From contig CM049319.1 of assembly GCA_026874595.1 (NCBI GenBank), forward strand, positions 56,118,917 to 56,182,916: a stretch of 64,000 bases of DNA, given 5' to 3'. Under the pieces are notes generated by a model. It saw only the letters and a program-made list of their open reading frames with translations, made no database searches and was not told the DNA's origin. This DNA comes from Sipunculus nudus. Taxonomy: Eukaryota > Annelida > Sipuncula > Golfingiida > Sipunculidae. A program made the translations under genes and the position numbers. Below, piece by piece: positions 12,324 through 23,654 of this stretch (position 1 is the stretch's first letter; every line of letters starts with the position of its first letter).

Positions 12324-12909
12324 TAGTACAGAACTGGACTGTTTGGGGCTTATGTATAATCTGATGTCTATGTTGCCCCGTCACAGTCCAGCACCAAAAT
12401 GTCACTTCCCGGGAGTCCAGTGGAGAAAACCACTAGAAGGCTATAGCTACTGTGACAGGCCAACACGTGACAAAATACTGACCCAGTCTTATCAAATAAG
12501 ATGTTATTTACCTCTCTGTATCTAATTCACTCCTTCCAAGTACTGATCATGATCCATATATTCTCCCAATTTTGAAATTTATTTTCCAAACGCATCTGAC
12601 AACCGGTAACCATAGGGGCTTTCAGGATATATCAGCTCAAGGGGATATTTATGAAAATATATGGATATATGTTAGTATTGGGAGGATGTGGATTTGACGC
12701 TGGGAGGTAAATGACAACTCAGATGATATATATAATTTATAAGACTGGGTCAGTATTTTGTCACGTGTTGGCCTGTCACAGTAGCTAAAGCCTTCCACTG
12801 GGATTCTCCACTGGACTCCCGGGAAGTGACATTTTGGTGCTGGACTGTGACGGGGCAACATAGACATCAGATTATACATATAAGCCCCAAAAAGTCCAGT
12901 TCTGTACTA
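12324..12909. repeat. Large inverted repeat, arms about 170 bp
   Basis: Bases 12324-12492 and 12739-12909 are reverse complements with only a handful of differences, separated by about 246 bp. Both arms can be read as the same peptide (containing MLPRHSPAPKCHFPGVQW) on opposite strands. That follows from the symmetry and does not by itself show coding. A transcript across it would fold into a long hairpin. Confidence 0.9.
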
Positions 12910-13275
12910 CTTCAAGGTCAACTTCAGCTGAGCACAGTGACCCATGGGTCCCTTGTTTAAATTACTTGTTTCACTCTTATGATTTAATTATAGTAAGAAG
13001 AGATGGGTCAATATTCAGGGGATAATCTGAAAGTTGGATTTTCAGCTGTCAAAAATTGTAAAAAAATTTGAGTGATAAATATAGATAGGTCAATAAATAA
13101 GCGGGTAGCCAGTCTACAAGGAGTCGTTAAATAGCATGCAACCAGTCTATGCATCCTTGACCTTTCTGACCTGTAGCTAATAGCTGAATGTCTTACATAG
13201 TTACACAATGTTGACCAATGGCAGACACTGTATCTTAGAGCTATGGAACGGTGGTGACAGGTGAGGAGTGTCAGC

Positions 13276-13332
13276 ATGGCCAAACCAGTGTTGTTCGCAT
13301 TGTATTCCCGAATTCTGGTGATCGCGATGCAG
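13276..13332 (+). CDS. PIGV: PIGV first coding exon
   Basis: ATG GCC AAA with donor GTATGT, 19 residues. Chosen because the encoded SRILVIAMQ matches the family's first membrane segment and the phase fits exon 2. The context CAGCATGG is acceptable for initiation. Confidence 0.85.
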
Positions 13333-16300
13333 GTATGTTTGCAAAAGTTAGGGTTAATCGATGCAGTGCTTGTTTAATGTTGTGGTGATTTCGAAAAACA
13401 ATATTACCTAGTGTTCGACTGTCAGCCAATGTTTAGACAGCATGTTTCACTGCCATTGAGTACCACTGCCACTCAGTCAGTGCCACTGGCACTATTTAAG
13501 TATTTTTTTTAAGCTTTTTCACCGTCACTGATGTCAGTGTCTGTTACAAGTGTATGTCGCAAGGGGTTGCAAATTCAGTACTGTCAATATAAGGTTAATA
13601 GTGGGTCAAGCATGGAGCACACAAGAGCCAGAGTTTTACATTTGTTTATATTGACATAGTTATAACTAGTATCCCTGTTCTCTTTTTGAATAATGACAGA
13701 GTGCTTTGTGTGACAGGGGTCTGACTTCCATTGTAGCATTTTTTAACTGCTTCTTGTGGCAGGGGTCTGACCTAGTGGGTAGCTTTTTGATAAAAATGCA
13801 GTATAGGAGACCTCACTTAGAACGTGATTGGAGCGGGTGGCCGGCCTTATTTTTTGCCCCGCAGACGGGAGCAGGCCCCACCTATCCTCTTGCTATAACG
13901 CCGTTAACGGGTGACATGGAAGGCAGACATCAGGGCGGGCGTTTTGAAAAAAATAAGCCGTCCCCTCTAAAGTAAATGGTTCACCCGTCTGCCAATGTTG
14001 ACGTCAGCCGTAAACGACAAGTGACAGCAACCCTGATTGGTCAAGGACAGCATTCCTGGGGGACAGGCGCGTGGAATAATTTTCGCAGCCTGGTCATGGC
14101 CGACATCACGCTCAGATAAACAAGGGAAAAGGGGAAAAAATACTATCCTGTCCCCAGCTGTAAAAAAAACTGGCCTCGCCAAGCCTCCAACCAATCAGAG
14201 CAGACTTTACCGTGTGCTATGGGCAGTTCCCTTGGCAACGCTATGGCAGCAGTGACAGGTAAGGCCGAAACCTGTGTTTTTTTCCTTTAAAAAAACACAC
14301 GCAGAGGATTTTAACCGGTATAAGATGCTTACAGACGTCACCAGAGTACAGTTACGCAGCCCCGGGACAGTGGCAGTGGCCATGCCTTTCCCTGTGAGGA
14401 ATATAAACGAAAAAAAATTCCTCACAATGTCATGACGTGAGGTCTCCTATACTGCACTTTTACCAGCTTTTTTAACATGCATGACACAAACATTGAAGCA
14501 GTCATAGAGGCCAACCTTTCAGTCGTTACTGTAAATTACAACCTATATCTTGTTAGAATATAGAAAATAACCATGACAACCATTGCAAATGTTGTGGAGT
14601 TGCAAATATCTACATGTTAACTGGTTAAGTGCACATAAATTTGACAGAATTAAGACCATTGCATAGCAACTATATTCCCAAACTTTCATTACTTTCACCT
14701 GACATTCCATACAAGAATTAAAAAAGTATAACACATATATAATCACTTTGCATATTTCCCTCGATAATTACTTTGCCCCTTTTTTTCTCTTCAGAATTTT
14801 ATCTGTGGATGACATGGAAGTTTAGGAATGATAGAGTCAAGTGAGGCATCATAGTTAGAGTGGTCCAGGGGGCTAGGTCAAAATTTTAACCATGTTGGTG
14901 AAAGATTATGGCTCAGTCAAGTGGTGACCTACATTAAATCAACTTAGTTGAACTTATGGATATTTCAGCTTGGAAAAAAAAAGCATTGTAGCCAATATCT
15001 TTCAGAGAACTGGTCCTAAAGATATCTTTACAAAGGGTAAGATGTCACAGAGTAATACTAAATACGACTCATATTACATGAAGTTGCATGTTGCATGGAG
15101 AGTATGCTTGGTTGGCCCTGCTGTACAGTTGCCAACCCCATTTCCAGAATAAATCATAGTTCACAAGTCTGGCTTGTTACATGTGTGAACAGATTTACCA
15201 ACAGGCACAGATTGTGTCTGCCAGGTATAGGTCAAGAGTTCACTCAGTGTAGCAACTGCATTCTAATTATAGCTTGGCAGACTGTCAACTATTTTAGATT
15301 TAGCAACATGCCAAAGGACAGTCTGGATCTATTTATAGCTTTGGCAGACTGTTAACTGTATCAGATTATGCAACAAGTCAAGAGTTCACTCAGTGCAGCC
15401 AGGTACAGGTCAAGAGTTCACTCAGTGCAGAAGCTGCAGCTAGCAGTTTGTTCCGGTTCACTTGGAGTAACTGCCTTTCTTACCTGAGCCTGGTCAGCGC
15501 AGTGCACCTGACTCGCTCAAGAGAAGCTTGATGTACTGGCATGATATTTTGACCTGTCCATGCATCTTTGATGGCTTTCTCGTGTACAAGACTGGTGTCA
15601 CCACCTACAGTGACTTTTGCACGAGTATGTTCTGGCGTATTTCTCTGGAAGGATTTGAAATACCAGCCTGAAATTGTGCATATTTATACATATGGGATAG
15701 TTTCATCATATGCAAAAAAAGGTGGTGCCACATATAATAACTTTGCAGTGTATGCTTCTGTTTATTCTTTCAGAGTGATTAGACATATCAGCCTGAAATT
15801 ACACATGTCAATAGTTTTGTTGTATACAAGGCTTGTGGCACCATCAATATGTTTCATGCATCTGTTTACATAGCGGAAGAGTAGTTTGAAGTATCTTTCT
15901 GAAATTTTGCATGCCCATTCCTTTTTTCATGGTTTCTTGTGCACAAGACTGGTGGTGCCACCTACAATTTGTGTTGTAATTTGTGTCATTGGGTTCAAAA
16001 TGTTCAGTGCTTGCATTGTACATATTAATGTCACACGTGTACTTGAAAAGTACAGGTGCAGCATGGAAGCATTATACTTGATTCCATTGCAGAGGTTCAT
16101 AGTAGGCCTGTAGGATTTGTTTTTTTTTAGGGGGGGGGGGCTTAACTTATAAGAGTATGATAGAATATAGTACAATACCTACATATTATGTGTTATACAT
16201 GTATTGACACAGTTTGTGCATGAATTGCTATTCAAGTTAAACATTCAGTATGTATGAAAATATTGGCTATTACTCTCAAGAATATCTGGTATAGTAATTG

Positions 16301-19300
16301 CTCTTGTTTATTATCTTGCAAGGCATGCTGGGAAGGCTAATTATGAGGAGGGTCTATCCTTAATTAGTCGACATGATTGGGACCTATGAGATGACAATCT
16401 CTCAGTTTGAGTCCATTTGAACAATTCCATCTGTTTGGGGTAACTCTTTTACTACAAACATTCAGGTTCCTATAAATGGAGGCTGATGGTTCACTACAAA
16501 CATTCAGGTTCCTATAAATGGAGGCTGATGGTTCACTTCAAACTTTATGTTTGTATTTGTAGTATTAATCACATACATGTATAGGAGAGAACAGAGTTTC
16601 AACACTCAACTGTCAAGGCCCCTTCCATTACTGACAAAGGCATCTTGTTATATATTAAATTGTTGGATTTCACATTATGAATTAAATGTTTCCTTTTTTA
16701 ATTCCAGGTTTTCTTCAACAACTTGATGCCGGATCACAAAGCAGATGCCTTTGATCCTCCGTCGGTTCATGACATCAGCACGTGGGACTTCCTCGTTCAA
16801 GTTCTGTTCGGAGGACTGAAAAGATGGGATGGCATCTACTTCCAGCATATCGCAGAATTTGGCTACACCTATGAAAACAACCTTGCGTTTTTCCCTCTTT
16901 TTCCAATGACAGTGCATGCATTGAGCTGCACCATCCTGTACCCCCTACATTACATAATGAACCCTTCCAGTGTGCTGCTTGTAGCCGCAGTATCAGTAAA
17001 CATCATCTGCTTTCTGTTGAGTGCAGCTGTTCTAGAAAAGCTAGGAAAACAAGTATTACAAAGTGAAAGACTGGCATACAAAGCTGTACTACTGTTTTGC
17101 ATTAACCCAGCAAGTATTTTTTTCACAGCTCCATATTCAGAATCCATGTTTTCCATGTTTCTGTTTATGGGTATGTTGAACTGTCAAAAAGGACAACTAC
17201 TGAAAGGCTCAATTTTCATTGGATTAGCCTCACTGACTAGGAGTAATGGTGTTGTGGCTGTTGGATTTATAGCTTATTACAAGCTACAGGATACAATAAA
17301 AAATTTAAGATTATCTAGAAAAGGTGTGCCTTTGACATCTGAATCAAAACAAGTCGTTTTATCATCTGTAATAAGGACTTTTGTGATCCCAACAATTGTT
17401 TACATCGGTATCAGCTTAATACCCTTTTGTTTGTTCCAGTACTATGCTTACAGGACTTTTTGTTTAAATTCTGTAGCTTATGAAGATATTCCACAGCACA
17501 TAGCCAAATATGGGCATGACAAAAACTACAAAATGCCATACAGCAGATCATCAGCATGGTGTGGTTGGAACATACCTATCTCATACTCGCATATCCAAAA
17601 GAGCCACTGGAATGTCGGCTTTTTAGAGTATTACGAAATTAAGCAGATTCCAAACTTCCTACTGGCAGCTCCTATGATAATTATCAGTCTATCTGCTTTG
17701 TACAGTTACATTGTTACAAGACCAGCGATTTGTCAAACTTTGGGCCTTTTGTCAAACATAGACAATGAAACAGATTATAAGAAGACGGATTCTCCAGACA
17801 AATCTCTGCAGGGTTTCCATGTCGACGGTTGCTTTGTACATGTCTGTTACATGGCTTTCCTTACAGTGTTTGGTATCTTCTTCATGCATGTGCAGGTAAG
17901 AAAACAATAATTCTACATATAAATATGCTCCTTATGTTGCCGTAATACATTGCAGTCATCCTAGAACTCCTCTTGTGTAACTGCAGCTATGTATAGCAAG
18001 ATTCTTTGGGTTTGAACACCAGGGTGCGTTCAGAGCAAAATATTGTAATCAGACCAATGAGAGCGTAGTATCACATTATGCATCCAACTCCAAATTTTAA
18101 ACATGCAACACCCACTCTCATTGGTCAGATTCTTGGCAGAAAAGGTGTTATTACATGTAATTACTAATTTTACCAAATGCTTCCCTCGATGACACCCAAG
18201 CAATTTAGTCAAATTATATTTAACAATATTGAAAAATGAGTGAAAAAAATAATAGAAATCCACAACAAAGGCCATCTGGAACATGATAACTATCATTCAT
18301 GTTATAGTATGTACAATGAATGCTTGTTATATAATGACAATTGATATATATCCAAAGCAGGTATCATTGACCAATCAAAGGAATACAAATGAGTGGTTGG
18401 CCGATCATCGAGTTTTATCGAAAGTCAGTCAGTTTGTTGCCACTTTCAAGCGCTCGATTACCAAAGGCAACTATCGATTACATCATAATCATGATAATGA
18501 GTCTTTATTCCCAAATAACTTCAGTATGTAACTGAGTTTACTACGGTACATGCGAGAACGGAGGACGTAATAAACCTCTGTGACTTGGCAGGGAGCTGCA
18601 GAATTAGCGGGGAGTTTTGTAACGAGGTGTACATTGCACAAAATGGGCGGTATGGCGTTATAATGCTACATAAATTCTCCAGGTATATGCAGCAAGTAGA
18701 TGTCCTGGATTGTCGTTTAATTCTTGATTTTATAAATAATTAAAATGGAATTTTTAAAAGCATATTTTACTAATAATAGGAAAATATCAAAAGGACAAAA
18801 ACTTCTTTTCTTTTGGTAGAATTACTAAGACATGCGAGCTTGGTTAAGAAGGTACAGTTTCACAGATAACTGCATGATTCTTTATATTTGCCTGAACTGA
18901 TTATAAATCGATCATTGATCGGTTTGCTCAAAACGATTATGAAAAAGGAACCAACTCCCACCACCAATACCAATGCATTTTTAGTAAATCAAAGTTGAGG
19001 GTTTATGCCACTAGCTGTGAAATGATGACTCCGTATTTGTAGGCTCTTACATTTGGCTTAACTTTAGTCGTGATAAAAGCCATTCAGAGGAATGCACTGC
19101 AGTGGATTTCCATCAGGTTGCATTCATATCGTGGTAAACAGCCCATTATTTTTATAGTAAGCTAGGAATGATAAATTAACATAAAAGAATACGTGAACTC
19201 ACAACCTAAACTGAAACTCCATCTCCATGGCAACTAGTCATTTCCTTATTGTGTACAAGTCTGCTGCCATCCAGTAACCCTGTGCATGCCATGCTTGTAT

Positions 19301-20408
19301 TCAGGCAGTCAGAAGTTCACCATACCTAAAACAGAATTTTTCTTGGTCGTGGTAAATGTTGTTAGAAAGTAAACTAAAAAAGCTAACAATTGGTCTGGTT
19401 AATGTCAGGTGACAGCATACCTGTAGACCATGAGATAATGTCAAAAATGACTAAAATATTTGCATCCTCATAGTGCTTTTAATTTAGAGTGCGTTACTTA
19501 TTGAAGGACATAAAGGCACTCTGACAGCCAGTATGCTTGTTGTAAATTCTATAATGTCAGAGGGCTTAATTGGTGTTCTGCTGCCACACGTGGGTGATTA
19601 ATGTTCAGCAGACTTGATAAAAAGATTTTGAAAACTGCCCAAGTCTGACCGTTCATGAACACACTTGAACACTTTGAACTATGCCCTGTACTTGTTTGAT
19701 CTGTTAACCTGTACTAATAAGTGATGCAAAATACACCTGGCCAACTCTATACGCCTAGCCATGCAGTGTTTTGCTCAGCAAGTGATTACATAATAAAGGA
19801 GGTTCAGGTTATCCGTTTGGATCAAACTAGTTTCTGAGGATTGAATCAAGAGCAACAGTATAAATTTGGGCTGTGAAAAAGTGGTCAATATTTGGAGGTC
19901 ACTATACTGAGGTGACCGCTAGGGGAGGTTCATTACCCAATGTTGATCAAACCAATATATTTTGCTATGCTACTTAGCATATACACATATGTTAAAATTC
20001 AAATGTTCTACCAAATTTAGTCATACCAACTGACAGGTTTTGAAGAATTCATTGTGTTATTTTATCTGATCTTTTCAGGTTATCACAAGATTTGTGGCTT
20101 CATCGTGTCCTGTATTGTACTGGTTTATTGCCGATATCACCTCATCCAAAGAAGACCCTTCAGCAGCAGATAGCTCAAAATATAAAACATGTGGGACAAA
20201 TCAGACTGATACACAAAGAGCAGACAATATTAACTCAACCAATCAGGAGGAGCAATCTCCAAACTCAGCCAATGAGAGTTCATTTTTTCCTGATGATATC
20301 ATGAATTGGGAAAATCAGGATTTCACCAGCAAAATGATTTATACATATTTTCATTTCTATTTCTTTGTGGGTGCAGCAGCCTTTTCCAATTTTCTGCCTT
20401 GGACATGA
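13276..20408 (+). CDS. PIGV: GPI mannosyltransferase 2 (PIG-V), complete, three exons
   Basis: Multi-pass ER enzyme (family GT76) that transfers the second mannose, from dolichol-phosphate-mannose, to the growing GPI anchor on the lumenal side. Exons: 13276-13332, 16708-17895 and 20079-20408, with GT-AG junctions and phase 0 introns; 524 residues (human 493). The start ATG gives MAKPVLFALYSRILVIAMQ, aligning with the human N-terminal SCRILTLMLQ. The conserved Trp-Asp pair, important for activity in human PIG-V, is at residues 59-60 (GGLKRWDGIYF). Other family blocks are NLAFFPLFP, CINPASIFFTAPYSESMF, LTRSNGVV, MHVQVITRF and the terminal NFLPWT. A hydrophilic stretch of about 60 residues (Asn/Ser/Gln/Asp-rich) between the last two membrane segments is longer than in the human protein and accounts for most of the extra length. 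The gene's last 49 coding bases are copied in a downstream tandem duplication. Confidence 0.96.
13791..14462. mobile_element. GC-rich MITE-like element with 26-bp terminal inverted repeats
   Basis: Left terminus 13791-13816 (core GCAGTATAGGAGACCTCAC) is the reverse complement of 14437-14462 with one mismatch. The 672-bp interior is much richer in G+C than its surroundings. It carries GACGTC (near 13998) and several ATTGG/CCAAT boxes, and its open frames overlap on both strands without family resemblance. No clear target-site duplication. Confidence 0.75.
15570..15975. repeat. Degenerate tandem array, unit about 120 bp
   Basis: Four units, each with a GTxTACAAGxCTGGTG-like phrase followed by a degraded GGTGGTGCCACC palindrome, at about 15590, 15722, 15832 and 15951. 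Read on the other strand it resembles the palindrome arrays at 37.4-40.8 kb. Confidence 0.6.
16451..16534. repeat. 42-bp direct tandem duplication
   Basis: Two identical adjacent units beginning ACTACAAACATTCAGGTTCC at 16451 and 16493. Confidence 0.93.
16708..17895 (+). CDS. PIGV: PIGV main coding exon
   Basis: Acceptor TTTAATTCCAG, donor GTAAGA, 396 residues. Starts VFFNNLMPDHKADAFDPP (human ALFNAIIPDHHAEAFSPP) and ends GIFFMHVQ. It contains most of the membrane segments and the catalytic Trp-Asp pair. Confidence 0.97.
18047..18131. repeat. Short inverted repeat around CCAAT boxes
   Basis: AATCAGACCAATGAGAGYG at 18047-18065 and its reverse complement CACTCTCATTGGTCAGATT at 18113-18131, with a 47-bp spacer. 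It could be a tiny MITE or its remnant. Confidence 0.7.
19025..19590. repeat. Dispersed repeat shared with the FDPS intron (3930-4470)
   Basis: Second copy of the intronic repeat, carrying in order GGAATGCACTGCAGTGG, TTGTTAGAAAGTAAACTAAA, TGTAGACCATGAG and GCACTCTGACAGCCAGTATG. Confidence 0.65.
20079..20408 (+). CDS. PIGV: PIGV terminal coding exon
   Basis: Acceptor CTTTTCAG. Starts VITRFVASSCPVLYWFIAD (human VLTRFLGSSTPIMYWFPA) and ends FSNFLPWT with TGA at 20406-20408 (human NFLPWT). 109 residues. Confidence 0.95.
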   Translation, partial: VITRFVASSCPVLYWFIADITSSKEDPSAADSSKYKTCGTNQTDTQRADNINSTNQEEQSPNSANESSFFPDDIMNWENQDFTSKMIYTYFHFYFFVGAAAFSNFLPWT

Positions 20409-20774
20409 GGTCGAACCAATTATTTAGAATTAAGTCTAATTAATTAAGAATTCTCCTTTTTTAAATTTATCTTTATTTCATCTCATTTCCCTTTTAAAAA
20501 ATTCTTTAAGAAATTAAATATAAAAACTTTATAACAGACACAACATGCAGGATAGCATTTAAAATACTGATTTATTCGATTTCCTTTATAAGCTTCATTT
20601 TATGCAAATATTTGCATGAGCAATAAGCTTTCTCATTTTCAAGTACATAGATGAAAATATATGTTTAATTGTTGTTCACATATTTATTTTACACTCTTGT
20701 ATTTTTCCTTCAATATGCTTTATATAGTATTTTCTAGCAAGTTTGTAGCTTGCATAAAAGTTCTGTATGTTGAC

Positions 20775-20780
20775 AATAAA
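20775..20780 (+). terminator. Probable PIGV polyadenylation signal
   Basis: AATAAA 367 nt after the stop codon, followed by TTTTAAACC. The same hexamer is present in the duplicated copy near 22110. Confidence 0.5.
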
Positions 20781-21671
20781 TTTTAAACCAGCCATTTGTG
20801 ATGTTTGAAATTTCTTATAATGATGGTAATTCACTAACAGTCTTTTACACTTAAAGCCAGATATTCACTTAATTGCCAATAGAATTTGTGTGATTTTTGG
20901 CGTACTCTCCATACATATTAATTACGCTATGTAAATCACGTAAAAAAAGTTCTATAATGCCTTTGTGACTGATGTATGAGCCTGTTTATCTACAATCTGT
21001 TAGTAAACAGCTATGTTGAAAAAAGGAAGACTAAGTAACCTAAGACTAAGATTAAAGATGGAAGTTAAATGGTCACTATTTGCAAAACACCCTTTAAAAA
21101 AATCTGGCTAATGTGACTTGCCACCAGATATCCTTTTAGAACATGTTTGAATTATTTTGGAGGGAACACCTTGTTTTAAAAACTTAGATATAAACAAAAA
21201 CAGCCTGCGAGCTGTTGGATCAGCATTTTCTGGATTATTTTTATGAAAGATTCAAGGGATTATCTTTAGTTAATAGGGTCAGATGTTGGAATAGGCCCCT
21301 TTATAAGGTTTGCCATAAAACAGAAATATGTGCTATGCATGATCTTAGTGACAATATGTCAAGAAGCATCAAAGAATAAAACATAACCGGTAAAATTCCA
21401 AATTATGAATGCGATAGAACCTGGATATTTACAATTATTAACACCAGTACCACTGCCCTCCTAAATTTCACAATAATTATATGAAATTTAAACTTATCCA
21501 AAGCAGCTTGCATCATGGAAGGTCATGTGGTGATTTATGATAATTCAATTAAGTTTGAAATAGATTAATAACTGTAATGCCTTGAAAGTGTTGACCTGAT
21601 TTGAAAGAGCTGTTATTTCAGGTAGCAACTTTTTTTTGGTTTTTTAAAAGTAGGACAGGCGTGTGGTGAAA

Positions 21672-21743
21672 CAGCAGCAGATAGCTCAAATTTTTTCTTT
21701 GTGGGTGCAGCAGCCTTTTCCAATTTTCTGCCTTGGACATGAG
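21672..21743 (+). pseudogene. Truncated duplicate of the last PIGV exon
   Basis: Holds a 19-bp match to 20161-20179 fused to a copy of 20360-20408 that ends in the PIGV LPWT-TGA text. It lacks the acceptor and the first 82 bp of the exon plus an internal segment, so it cannot encode a working PIGV end. It is followed by a full copy of the 3' UTR and its AATAAA. Confidence 0.85.
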
Positions 21744-23062
21744 GTCGAACCAATTATTTAGAATTAAGTCTAATTAATTAAGAATTCTCCTTTTTTAAAT
21801 TTATCTTTATTTCATCTCATTTCCCTTTTAAAAAATTCTTTAAGAAATTAAATATAAAAACTTTATAACAGACACAACATGCAGGATAGCATTTAAAATA
21901 CTGATTTATTCGATTTCCTTTATAAGCTTCATTTTATGCAAATATTTGCATGAGCAATAAGCTTTCTCATTTTCAAGTACATAGATGAAAATATATGTTT
22001 AATTGTTGTTCACATATTTATTTTACACTCTTGTATTTTTCCTTCAATATGCTTTATATAGTATTTTCTAGCAAGTTTGTAGCTTGCATAAAAGTTCTGT
22101 ATGTTGACAATAAATTTTAAACCAGCCATTTGTGATGTTTGAAATTTCTTATAATGATGGTAATTCACTAACAGTCTTTTACACTTAAAGCCAGATATTC
22201 ACTTACATTGCCAATAGAATTTGTGTGATTTTTGGCGTACTCTCCATACATATTAATTACGCTATGTAAATCACGTAAAAAAAGTTCTATAATGCCTTTG
22301 TGACTGATGTATGAGCCTGTTTATCTACAATCTGTTAGTAAACAGCTATGTTGAAAAAAGGAATACTAAGTAACCTAAGACTAAGATTAAAGATGGAAGT
22401 TAAATGGTCACTATTTGCAAAACACCCTTTAAAAAAATCTGGCTAATGTGACTTGCCACCAGATATCCTTTTAGAACATGTTTGAATTATTTTGGAGGGA
22501 ACACCTTGTTTTAAAAACTTAGATATAAACAAAAACAGCCTGCGAGCTGTTGGATCAGCATTTTCTGGATTATTTTTATGAAAGATTCAAGGGATTGTCT
22601 TTAGTTAATAGGGTCAGATGTTGGAATAGGCCCCTTTATAAGGTTTGCCATAAAACAGAAATATGTGCTATGCATGATCTTAGTGACAATATGTCAAGAA
22701 GCATCAAAGAATAAAACATAACCGGTAAAATTCCAAATTATGAACGCGATAGAACCTGGATATTTACAATTATTAACACCAGTACCACTGCCCTCCTAAA
22801 TTTCACAATAATTATATGAAATTTAAACTTATCCAAAGCAGCTTGCATCATGGAAGGTCATGTGGTGATTTATGATAATTCAATTAAGTTTGAAATAGAT
22901 TAATAACTGTAATGCCTTGAAAGTGTTGACCTGATTTGAAAGAGCTGTTATTTCAGGTAGCAACTTTTTTTTGGTTTTTTAAAAGTAGGACAGGCGTGTG
23001 GTGTTACAAAAGTGTTACCTATCACTGTGTCATCAACCTGATGAAACATCACATGTATTTAG

Positions 23063-23530
23063 CTTAAGGGGCCTATTCACCAACTTTTTGTAAAAGAATG
23101 CGATTTCTAGCATCCTGTTTATATGTTAATGATGTAAGGGTAATATTTGTTGTGAATATAATGTTCTCATGATACCTTGGGGAATTATGTATGAAATTGC
23201 TTATCTTAATATGAACATGTTTGTAACCACAGCAATGCTGACAAACATGGAACCTTAGGTGGTAGTTTGCATATATGCGGAGGAAGAAAGGTCACTTGTT
23301 GCTAAATACCATTTGCAAGGCTCTGGCTCATCTTACTTGCTGCCAGATACCCTTGTTGAATTTGTTTTATTTTGCTGGGTCCCCACATACTGTAAACATG
23401 GTGATGTAAACAAAACAAGCAGCCTGTGTGCAATGGTATCCTCGTTTTCTGGCCTATTTTTATAAAAGCTCTAAGGGACTACCTTTAGTTTATAAAGCGT
23501 CAGATAGGTGATTGGGTCCTTTTAAGATAT
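23063..23530. mobile_element. TTAA-flanked repeat with GGGGCCTATTCACC ends
   Basis: Left end CTTAAGGGGCCTATTCACC and right end GGTGATTGGGTCCTTTTAAG are imperfect inverted repeats next to TTAA. Relatives with the same internal order (TTGCAAAxxACCxTTTG, GCCAGATAxCCTT, TTTCTGGCCTxTTTTTAT) occur within the PIGV duplication, at 43369-43812 and at 48205-49190. It may be piggyBac-type non-autonomous, but the class is uncertain. Confidence 0.6.
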
Positions 23531-23654
23531 TTAGCTTATGCCATCAATGATACGTTGCAAACTCGTAATACTGTGCATCAGTTCAGTCATGTTGTAGGTG
23601 AAATATAAAAGTTTGGAATGAAAAGTTAAGCTTAAAATGCTTCCTCAACATTTT

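Larger units (their letters stand above)
11156..12958 (+). repeat. Repeat family A, long copy
   Basis: Begins TTAGCTCAGCTGACT with the family hairpin (GTCATCTGAG pairs with CTCAGCTGAC) and CCGTC-rich DNA, and ends CAGCTGAGCACAGTGACCCA then TGGGTCCCTTGTTT. The interior carries a direct duplication (12014-12267) and a large inverted repeat (12324-12909). No transposase-like frame was seen. Confidence 0.75.
13333..16707 (+). other. First PIGV intron (3.4 kb)
   Basis: No exon-like segment recognised. It holds the GC-rich 13791-14462 element, a degenerate tandem array at about 15570-15975, repeats of TCAAGAGTTCACTCAGTG near 15232-15425, and a 42-bp tandem duplication at 16451-16534. Confidence 0.6.
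17896..20078 (+). other. Second PIGV intron (2.2 kb)
   Basis: Contains a short hairpin element (18047-18131) and the dispersed repeat at 19025-19590. No coding segment recognised. Confidence 0.6.
20161..23003. repeat. Recent tandem segmental duplication of the PIGV tail and 3' UTR
   Basis: 20360-21668 is repeated at about 21694-23003 with an offset of 1334-1335 bp. I see about four differences in 1.3 kb: one inserted C near 22205 and single-base changes near 22363, 22598 and 22745. Just before the second copy, CAGCAGCAGATAGCTCAAA (21672-21690) matches 20161-20179. The duplicated unit therefore began inside the last PIGV exon, and about 180 bp was later lost from the second copy. Confidence 0.95.

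Noticed and set aside
12343-12879. Pair of near-identical small proteins on opposite strands
   Set aside because: They arise from the inverted repeat 12324-12909. A shared peptide is expected from symmetry and shows no independent coding evidence.
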